DNA of 64,000 bases from Onthophagus taurus. Taxonomy: Eukaryota; Arthropoda; Insecta; Coleoptera; Scarabaeidae. The DNA lies in the NCBI RefSeq assembly GCF_036711975.1, contig NC_091967.1, positions 12,896,001-12,960,000 of the forward strand, given 5' to 3'. Shown here one piece after another: positions 54,967 to 64,000 of the stretch. Positions within the stretch are counted from its first letter, which is position 1. The number at the start of each line of letters is the position of its first letter. The notes under the pieces were generated by a model. That model was given only the letters and a program-made list of their open reading frames with translations, made no database searches and was not told the DNA's origin. Position numbers and translations under genes: made by a program.

Positions 54967-57900
54967 TTAAATTTTTTTGGTAATGGTAAGAATAAAAGTA
55001 CGAATAGCCATCGGTTTCAAAACTATGGGTGATTGAACGTCTCTCTGCGATTGCGTTTTTACTGATGACACTCCGTTCCATTCCATCCTGTCGATTTCAT
55101 CTATTGGAACGTTGCCAGCCAAGTTCATTTCCTGCATATCGACTATATCGAATAATGTAAAAAGTCCCTGCAATTTCAAAATAGCATTAAAAAATATCCG
55201 AAATAATAAAAAAAGCTACACACATCAATGTTAACTTCAGCCGGTTGTGATAACGTTGCGTCTTCGTTATTAGAAAGGGTGTGTTCTAATCTGAAAAGAA
55301 CTTTATTGCTTCCCCATGGTTCTAAAGTTAAGATTTGCACGTTTTCTGGTAAAGATCTAGTCAACCCGGAAAACTAAAACAATAAATTTTGTATAAATTA
55401 AAAGTGTTAATGATTTATATTTTACCTCGAAGTTTAATTTTGAACTTAAATTTTCTAAGGAAGAATCACTTGCAGGTGCTACAACAACCCAAGGTGCCAA
55501 AAGTTTTTTAGCCGCCAAATCTCTTTGTTGGGCAGCAGATGATTTTCCATCAGAGTTCGAATTCATCGACCCCAATGTTAAATAATGCTGCCCACGAACA
55601 ACAACTCCTTGCCCGAATTCATATTCATTCAAAGCTTCACCAACACCAAAGTTATCATCATTTAATAACCTTCTATGAACCTAAAAGAAATATGTTTAAC
55701 TCAAACTACAAGAAATTACATCAATAGTAATCACCATTAATTCAACTTCTCCATCGTTTAAACTTCCACCACCTTGAGCCCGATCATTTAAGACAGCAAA
55801 CTCAATATTCCTTTCGAGATCTTGTAAGGTAATCTTGGATGTTATTGGGTAATAGTTTCCTGAAACGGGCTCCTCATTCGTATATTCATATGTTTCTCTG
55901 AAATTGCGCACCCTTTTCACCATCTGCCGTCCGTTCGAATCAGTGTAAAACGTGGCATCTGTTTTCAAGTCGGTAATAAATCGAGTTACTACTTCAACAC
56001 CTTGATACCTTTATAAATAAAAACAGTATTCAGTTCAATATAAAATCAAGCATTGTAATTTAGCTTCTTACTCTGGACTTTCAATTGGTCCAATAAGCCA
56101 ATCAAATTCAATATGATTATTTTCTTTGTAAACACGAATTATTTGTTTAACCCAATCATTAAATTCTTGATGAACTTCATCGACTAAATCAGAAGTGTAC
56201 ACTTTGTACGTTGCTTGTGTGGAAATCGGTAAAGCTTCTGGAGTGGATTTAGCAGGGCGGAATATATAAGCACCGGAAGCTCGTCTTTCACCGTCAATAT
56301 TTGTACCATTTGCGCCATTATAATACATGAAATTTTGAGTTACTGGAAGTGTGATTCCATTCATTGTTACTGTTTTTAATAAACCAGTTTCTGAATCAAT
56401 TTCAAATCCTGTTTCCTGTAACAAACAAAAAATGTATTACTTAAACATATATTTATTTAATTCTATATTACAAACTAAATTGTTTCACGTCTAAAAATAA
56501 ACACTCGTAAATTCACCACCGAATAAACTTCGTAATCCCAAATATCCCCTGAAATCCCTCTGACCGTTGTCTAGCATCACCGGTAGACACGTACTTCGTA
56601 AAAACCGAAATATATACCCTGACAGAAAATAGGAAACCTACCGTTGTTCCAAGTCTAATCTCCTGCACTTCGACCGTAACATTTTCCTGCCGAGTAGACT
56701 TATCCACGTAATAATACTGTAATCCCAAGGGCGGGACGTCTTTAGCCAAGAAAACTAACTCCTGCGACAATGGCGTAATTTCGTCGACGTATTCAAAATC
56801 ATGGATGGTCGGCAAAATTGCACTTGAAACGACTCCTACAACAACTCCTCATTAAGTAACTTAGTGTAAAAACTTTAAATTATAACCTTTAGGTCCCGTT
56901 ACAGTGTAAGAATCTCCACTCACAGGCAAACGAACATAATGATTTACGTTTCTACTCAAAGGATTATAAACTGCGACTGTGAAAGTATCGAAAGATGAGG
57001 CTTCACAATGTGATACGTTTGCAAGAAGACATGATTTAAACGGTAAGGTTACAGAGGATACATCGTCAGTTTTCTTTAAAAGATTTCTGAAAAAATTAAA
57101 ATGTTTTTCGATGATTTTAATAATAAGTAAGTATCTTACGCAATAATAGAATCAATTCCTTCTTCAGCGGCATGAATTCCTTTTGTAACTAAACGAGCAT
57201 AATCTTGTGCAACGTGTTGTTTCTCAGTTCCAGTAATAGCATCATGATGTTGCATAATTCCCATCGCTTCTTTTAATAGAATAGAATTGTCTTCGTCATC
57301 GTTATTATCAGCGAATTGTTTGAAACTATTTAGTTGTTTAATCACCTGTGAGTATAAACATAAAAATTACTTAAACTATATGATATTTAAAAAAAGTTCG
57401 AACCTGGAGGAAATTATTTCCCATACGTTCATTACGTTTTGAATTTGGACGCGATGTGAAATAACCAGTCCAATACGAATGGGCATCACTTGCATATGGG
57501 AAGAAATCGTCAGTTTTAACCTGATAAGTTATGTCTTGTGCTTTAGCAGCTTCGTTAACTGCTTTAACATAACAAGATGGAGTTGAGTATATTACGTTAA
57601 TGTCAGGACGAAGCTTTTTAAATCCACTGTAAAGAAAAATTGTTTGAATTACTACATAAGAAGACATAAAAAATCGTAGAAATTTTAAAAATTTGAAAAG
57701 TAGAGAAATTCATTTTTATATCTATATTATTTTATAGATGTAGTTAGGTTGGGTTGGTTTGGAAATAAGAGAGACTGGAAAGACAAGATGGGCTGGCAAG
57801 AGACTGGTGATAAAAGGATAGGATAGAATAGAGACAGTAACTTTTGTATCGAGAGACAATTTGGTAGCCAGAAAAGAGACTAGAAATGGGAACTGGAAAA

Positions 57901-59827
57901 AGGGAAGAAGAGTCAGTAAGAATACAGGAGATTCAACGAAACGAATAGAAGATAGAAGCTATATAGAGAAATATTTGAGAGACTGAAAGGAACTGGTAAG
58001 ATAGAGAAGAGAAACACTAAAAATAGTCTGATGGTAGTAGAAAGGTAGTAAACAAAGACTGGATAGAGACAAAAGGAAGTGGGCACAATGAAGGGAACCC
58101 AAAAAAAAGTGCAGTAATAGAGGGAAGAGACTTCAGAGAAACTGGTGAGACCACTATATTTGTAGATTTGTAAAAAGAAATTAAATTTTCTTACGCAATT
58201 AATCTATCCATATTGATAAAATACATTTCTGCTGCTTGATAAGTAAAATCACCACCCATCGTGACTAAAAGATGCTTTGTTTTGAAATTAGAAGCACCTT
58301 TAAGAACATAATCAGCAAATTCTTCTACCTAAAAATGAGAAATGTAATCTACATTTTTATTAGTTATTATTTTAATATACTCTATCATCTAAATTATATT
58401 CTGGGCTAGTTTCATCGTCAACAATAGGCATGTCAGAGCATAAAACATCCCAACAGAAATACGCTGGTGCTGTATAAAAATCGTATAAGACACCAGTGAA
58501 AATGTTTGATGAATTTCCTATTTTAAAACCAAAATGAAATTATTACTCATTTTATAGTTGTATTAGTGAGTAATCTTACCTAAATCTTGACTTCCCTGCC
58601 AAATCATTTCTAAATCTCGCTGGATATGTCTGTTAATGTTATCTCTATAATCTAACCTTGCGAAAAACACAGCTTCGTAACCTATTTGTGAAAAAATTGT
58701 TGCCATTTCTTTGCTGTGACCGAATGGGTCGATTTGCCACCCAATTTTCGGTCTGCCACATTTTCCAACTGTATCATCAATAGTTCTAAAAAACATTAAT
58801 TGAGAAATTTAAATAATTAGCTTTAATTAATTAAATTGTTTTGATTAATTAAAGAAGTAATTACTTTAAGCCCCAAGTAAATTGATCGATTATCGAATGA
58901 TAATGAGCGGCGGCTTCGTCGTTCATACTCCAAGCTCCGTTAATTATTTCCAATCGGCCATTATCTACTAATTCTTTGGCAACTTGTCGAGTTCTCTCCG
59001 ATTGTAATTTCCACCATTGCCAAAAGAATGCTGTTTCTACTTGAATAAACCTACCAACAAAAAACAAAACGTAATTAAGATTAATTAAAGATTTGATAAA
59101 TTTTCATCTAATTAATTTGCCATCCTGATATAAATAAAATAGAATTCAATTTTATCAAATATTAAAAATTAAATCTCCAAATTTAATTTAATTATCGCTC
59201 GTGTACTCAAATAAGATAAATATGTTTACCTGCGATTGGGATCTCTGTCGAGTGCTTCAACAACAGAACTGATAATATTTTCAACTCCAGCTTGTTGAAT
59301 GTAGTTTTTAGCTTCAATTTAAACAAGAATACATAAAATGTTATATTTTAAATGAACATATTTACCTCCATAATAGTATTGATCCACCGTTTTTAACCAA
59401 CCAACATCATCATGGGAATGTGCCACTAAATGAACGTTCAGTTTTTCTGGATCTACTGGATGACATGCCTATAAATTAAATTATTTCTCAAACAATGTAG
59501 AAACCTTGAAACGTTTTAAATATATAATTCCTTGAAGAACAACAAAGATTTGAATTAATATTCATCTTTTAATTGTTTAACGAGATGTAAAAATGTAAAC
59601 AATACAGTTATTTTCAAAGTCGATAAAAATACTTTTTTATTTCCTTGACACAAAAATTAACCCATTTATTTAAAAACTTAATTATTTAAACAAAAAACTA
59701 AATCATAAATAAAATCGTTTACCTCATAATTACAGCCATAACTGGATTCGAATCGATTATTTGTCGGCACACTGACAACAAAACCGATTATATTGACGAA
59801 AAGACACGCAATAATCAACTTGAACAT
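54967..59827 (-). CDS. LManII: Lysosomal alpha-mannosidase (GH38)
   Basis: Hydrolyses terminal alpha-linked mannose from N-glycans in the lysosome. Sixteen exons join in phase to 999 residues, the usual length for MAN2B1 relatives: 59723-59827, 59366-59468, 59230-59311, 58865-59050, 58580-58785, 58381-58517, 58195-58328, 57404-57626, 57140-57345, 56887-57086, 56642-56835, 56072-56415, 55735-56008, 55426-55680, 55224-55373, 54967-55167. A signal peptide occupies about 1-20. Zinc ligands and catalytic residues are visible: AHSHDDVGW (51-59), IDPFGHS with nucleophile Asp178, and [10 protein letters not shown] (423-432). C-terminal GH38 signatures include [33 protein letters not shown] and LEPWGS. 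One join, after IRLGTT and before ETGFEID, is in phase, but relatives have about ten more residues there, so a micro-exon may be missing. The symbol follows Drosophila LManII; insects have several paralogues. Confidence 0.95.
57740..58165 (+). repeat. Purine-rich imperfect repeat tract in a mannosidase intron
   Basis: The plus strand is almost all A and G, with recurring GAGA(C/A)TGG, AGAGAC and GGAA words. The tract starts at a GTTAGGTTGGGTTGG run and continues for over 400 bp. In the mannosidase transcript it reads as a long pyrimidine tract ahead of the exon at 57404-57626. Confidence 0.7.
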
Positions 59828-60579
59828 GTCTATATGTTGGGTTTTTTGAACACGAACTGCCGCAGTTTCCTGATTTATACCATCAAAAGTAAACGAGCGC
59901 GTATTACAAGGTTTATGGGCGACCGTAACAATTATTACCTGATGTTTTCGATACAGCTCGGTTTTTACGGGAGAGATTGAAATTTTTGTGTTAAGTGATA
60001 TGATAAGAAACCACGTCGATAAGTAGATTTACAAGTACCTTCATGTATAAGTAATTACGTATATATTATAATTAAGTGTTAGTTTCCGTTGTTGTCGAAC
60101 GTGATTTTTAGAAACGCATGGGAATTATTTAAATTCGGTTTTGTTAAGTGAGGTCGTTTTAAATGAAGTAAGGTTTATTAAATCACGTAAATCAATAAAT
60201 ATGCGTTTATGGGTTGACGTACATCTGGTAACAATGCATAAATAAAAATTTGATTGTTACAATTGTAGTTATTGGCGAATTATTATTACTTAATTTTTGA
60301 AAATAAAAGAATTTTAAAATGTCTAAAACTTTTATATATATATCATACAAAGTTACTAATGGTATTTAATAAGATGAAGATTACTACTGAGTTTTGGTAT
60401 AAAAGAAGAAAAAATATTGAAATTAAATAGTATGTAGTTCAAAGCATATCTGGTACCGATGTTTCCACTTCCTCCGATAAGACATTGTTTGTTTGGCATT
60501 GAGTACCAAACATCAAGGATCCAAACGTTCGATTCTTCAACTACAATAATAAGTTATCGGTAATATGAAATAAGAAAAC
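59828..60579. promoter_or_regulatory. Divergent alpha-mannosidase / LRR-gene spacer
   Basis: A 750-bp head-to-head spacer between a minus-strand and a plus-strand gene. GC content rises slightly near 59890-59940 (GAGCGCG, GGGCGACCG). No TATA box can be assigned with confidence. Confidence 0.45.
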
Positions 60580-63500
60580 ATGTATAGAATAGTAGAAAAG
60601 ATAATGGTAAGTGTTTTTTAAATTTTTTAGTTTATCTTTTAGTAATAATTAATTGTTTAATTCAACTTAAAAGATTGTTTTGGACTTTATAATCTTACGG
60701 AACATTTTGGAGTCTTCTCTGAGCAGTTCGTGTAGATAACGTTGTTTACTTCTTGATTTATCAGTCAAAATTTATCCGCATTATCTTCGTATTAAAAATA
60801 ATATTTTCTAAGAAATTGATGTAATAACCTGTTAATCAGTTAAGAATTGCACAAAAATATCGAATTGTTAAATTAAAGTTAATAAAAATTTTTTTTTTCA
60901 ATTATTTGTTATTTTACAAGATTGAGGTTCCCTCGATCTCAATCCTTATATTCTTGACAAGGTTTTGGTGATATTAGGTGTTTACCTTTTCCATTCCTTC
61001 CTTACCTTATCTTATCGCTGATCTTCCTCGTGCGCTTTCGCCCGTCTTTTTTTCCTCTGAAAGCAGGTTTTCAATCTATCCAGTTTGTCTTGCTCATCTA
61101 TTTAGGCCACCTACCTAAATAGATATGATCTACTAATCAGCTTGTTCAATGTATCCTTTATATGATATCGCTTCTTGTGTTTGCTCCTTTCTCCATAAAT
61201 GATTTACATGTTTTACCCAAAATGATTTCCATTATCAGGTAGTTAATGTAGGAACGGATTTAGTAGTAGAGGTTTTGGGTTGGAAGACGAGTTGTGTCTT
61301 CTGTTTCACCTTTGTCTTTAAAATCAGGTAGGTTTACACGATAATAATTTGATTATAATATAAAATGTGTCTTAAAATCCAATAATTATTAAATTTGCAT
61401 TTTGTACAATCTATTTCCTGGGCATGTTTTGAAACCTGCTTAATTTCTTTATAATTTTCATATCGAATGAACGACTCTCCTAACTTTGTAGTCTATACTT
61501 TTTCCATACTTCTGGTCTGCTTTTTTACAATCGGCTCTTTTGCTAAGTTCTGTTAATTCATTAGACTATCCCTCAAGAAAGTTTTGCTTGTTCATATTCT
61601 TAAAATTCCATCTCGGCACTTGGGTACAAACTTCTCAACGATAGAGTCTAGTAATTATGAGCACTAAAATCGTTCACAAACATTGTTTAACTGATTTTTC
61701 GAGAAAAGTAGAAGAAGTATATGGTAAAAATTATTCTGACATAGTCAGAGTAATCAAGTCAGGTACTTTGGAATCGTCGTAAATACATATTTGTTGGTTC
61801 TCGGCTGAATTTCCTGCAGATATCACGTCACTGAATATGACGAAGTAAGCTTTTCTTTTTTAACCAACGCTGTACTAAGATATTCCTTTCTGCCTCGTTT
61901 CTACGTTGACAAAATATTAAATCTAAATAAAAAAGTTGTCTACTTATTACAAAATAATCTTCGATCTAAAATAATAAATAATTATTTCACAATTATGATT
62001 GATTAATCTAAAAGCCTGTCGTTTAAGTATATAATCTCTTTTTTAATGTTCGTTACCTTTCCGATATTATCAAAAAAGTATGTGGTTATAACCAAAGTAT
62101 AAATTTATTAAATGAAAATAAAACATAAAATATTAATATTTTTAATCTTCTTTTTATCACAATGAGTTTATTTCTAAAAAAGCAATGAATCACCCATACT
62201 AATCACGACCTCAATTTTTTATTGTTTAAAATTATTCTTTTCTTTTCTTCATCATTTCAGATATTATTTTTTATTTACTTCTTTATATACACATCAACAA
62301 CGGAGAATGTATCAAAAAGAAGTTGTAATATAATTTCCGGGTCATCAACTTTACAATGCTTTGGAATGTATTCAGAAGATTTTTCAAAAATAACCTTCAA
62401 TGAAATCTTAGAAAACTTAGAATGCGTTCGATGTAATTTAGGAAATATCCCACCGGAAACGTTTGATTTTGAAGATAATCACCTTTTTACATTATCATTA
62501 AAAAGTAATAACATAACCGGGCTTGTTCCGTTTACTTTTGTTGGATTGGATTATTTAAGAAAATTAGATTTAAGTAATAATAGTATTCAAATAATAATAC
62601 CGGGTACGTTTAAAGGTATCAAAAATGTAGTTATATTTAATTTAAAACGAAACAAAATAAGGAGGATTGAAAAAAATTCATTTTCGGAATTGGAAAATTT
62701 GGTACATTTGGATTTATCGGATAATTTGATTATTGATATTTATCCAGGTGCGTTTAATAATTTAAACAAATTAAGATTACTTGAATTAGAAAATAATAAA
62801 TTAAAAATTTTACAAGATGGATTTCAATTTCCATCTAACATAGAAGAACTTTATTTAGGTAACAACGTCTTAAATAAACTCCAAAACAAATTCAAAATTA
62901 ACAACTTATTAAAACTTTACCTCTCAAACAATGACATCTCCGTTATACCAAAGAATTATTTTAGTTCTGTAATCAATTTAAAAGAAATTTATTTAAACGA
63001 TAATAAAATCATCGAATTAGAATCAAACGCTTTTAATGATTTAAAAAATTTAGAAATTTTAAATTTAAACAACAATACTTTGAAAGCGATTCCTTTTGAT
63101 TTATTTTCGGAATTACTACGTTTAAAATATTTAGATTTAAGTAAAAATTCTTTAAAAATAATCTCTTTATACACACCACTCCCAGAATTAATTACTGTCA
63201 ATTTTTCTCACAACTATATCAATAAAATTTTAATTCCAACAGGAAATGTCGCAAAATTGTTTAATTTAAATTATCTCGACCTATCACATAACAATTTATC
63301 GTACTTGGACTACGTAGAATTATACCAAAACGCTCCAAAATTAATTTTATTAAACGTAAACCACAATAATTTACCTTGTAATACCGAAAAGGAAATGATT
63401 TCGTATTTTCCTTTAGATAATTTTAGTTTAAACATTGATAATAACGCAAGTATTTTATGCAATGTAACGAAAAATTCTAACATAATGAACAATTTAGTTG

Positions 63501-63703
63501 AAATTGAAGAATTAATAACAAATCATAATGGCCATAATCATGTTCCATTTTTATATGGATTATTAATTTTTGTTAGTGTTTTTATTTTAATTATTGGATT
63601 AATTCTTTATAAGACATATGTGTATGTAAAAAGATGTAAGGAGAGAGATTTAACACAACTTAATGAAACTGTTACTCATCATACAGCTTATGAATCATTA
63701 TAA
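60580..63703 (+). CDS. Leucine-rich-repeat transmembrane protein
   Basis: Two coding exons: 60580-60606 (nine codons, MYRIVEKIM, donor GTAAGTG) and 62261-63703 (acceptor TTCATCATTTCAG), joined in phase 0 to 489 residues. The long exon has no ATG before the LRR N-cap, so the upstream mini-exon is needed; together they form a good signal peptide (MYRIVEKIMILFFIYFFIYT). About twelve LRRs of the LxxLxLxxNxI type follow, with motifs such as LRKLDLSNNSI, LVHLDLSDNLI and LEILNLNNNTL. After them come a Cys-containing cap, one membrane helix (about 448-470, FLYGLLIFVSVFILIIGLIL) and a tail of about 28 residues ending AYESL, with no TIR domain. It is probably a surface adhesion or receptor-type LRR protein, and partners are unknown. 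AATAAA lies at about 63977. Confidence 0.85.
60607..62260. other. First intron of the LRR gene
   Basis: A 1.65 kb intron with no long frame. The stretch 61000-61130 is less AT-rich and contains an inverted pair, ATCTATTTAGG and CCTAAATAGAT, about 61098-61123. It is a possible transposon scrap but not classifiable. Confidence 0.5.
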
Positions 63704-64000
63704 AACATCTAATTTGTTGATGTATAATAATAAATTTTTATTAAACTATATTTATGTATTTTCATTTAATGCCTTTAATGCTTGTAGCCGAAAACCTCAA
63801 AGATACGTTTTGTTAATCAATTACTGGAACTCCTTTGAAACCTCTGGATGAATTTAGGTATCGTTGGAAATTCATGGAAACACCTAGAAATGTTTTCTAA
63901 AAACTTTTAAGAAATTTGATAGATTCTATGTTTCTTTTGGCATAAAAAACAACTGTATAAATTCTTCTATAAATCAATAAAAATTATGGAAATGAGTCTA
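63704..64000. other. LRR gene 3' UTR
   Basis: AT-rich 3' flank containing an AATAAA poly(A) hexamer near 63977. Nothing else is seen before the window ends. Confidence 0.6.

Noticed and set aside
1-64000. CRISPR arrays, tRNA or rRNA genes, bacterial operons
   Set aside because: No regularly spaced short repeats with unique spacers, no tRNA box pair, no rRNA motifs, and all genes are spliced in insect style.

Overview
This window is nuclear DNA from an insect, most likely a beetle. It is strongly AT-rich and has short spliced exons with GT..AG introns. The genes look like insect orthologues (cabeza-type FET protein, syntenin, MED19, lysosomal alpha-mannosidase), and the spacers hold many small inverted-repeat transposons. 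No prokaryotic or viral gene organisation is visible. The beetle assignment is inferred from gene style and repeats, not proven.

Layout. 1-2473: AT-rich spacer and probable 3' UTR. 2474-5249 (-): L-type lectin cargo receptor of the VIP36/LMAN2 type. 6652-7999 (-): syntenin. It is divergently paired with 9143-10009 (+), Mediator subunit MED19, across a 1.1 kb spacer carrying two NRF1/Ewg-like palindromes. 10345-15709 (+): FUS/TAF15/cabeza-like RNA-binding protein. 20165-25783 (+): CRAL-TRIO lipid-transfer protein, with a 5' non-coding exon near 18.8 kb and a first coding intron filled with nested transposons and a 122-bp minisatellite. About 26.7-28.8 kb (-): a small membrane protein that is incompletely resolved. 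29385-30563 (+): intronless MICU3-like EF-hand protein. 32661-35067 (+): a two-exon, 57-residue secreted cationic peptide resembling cecropin. 36083-42229 (-): an orphan class A GPCR whose 4.7 kb intron holds a 363-bp satellite. 42.2-54.9 kb: gene-poor and repeat-rich, with a Tc1 relic, long palindromic repeats in inverted orientation, a pogo-like end, a MITE with 49-bp perfect inverted repeats, and a second block of the 363-bp satellite. 54967-59827 (-): 16-exon lysosomal alpha-mannosidase. 60580-63703 (+): leucine-rich-repeat transmembrane protein with a tiny first exon.

The genes do not form one pathway; this is an ordinary chromosomal neighbourhood. Two act in glycoprotein handling (LMAN2-type cargo receptor, lysosomal mannosidase), two in transcription and RNA (MED19, cabeza), and the rest are independent. 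The most novel coding candidate is the cecropin-like peptide, whose exons are too short for simple ORF calling. The most unusual non-coding signals are the dimeric 363-bp satellite at two sites, the layered transposon nest at 21.2-24.0 kb, and the palindromic repeat family at 45.9-49.7 kb.

All exon joins were made by eye from splice signals, reading phase and family knowledge; no alignment or expression data were available.
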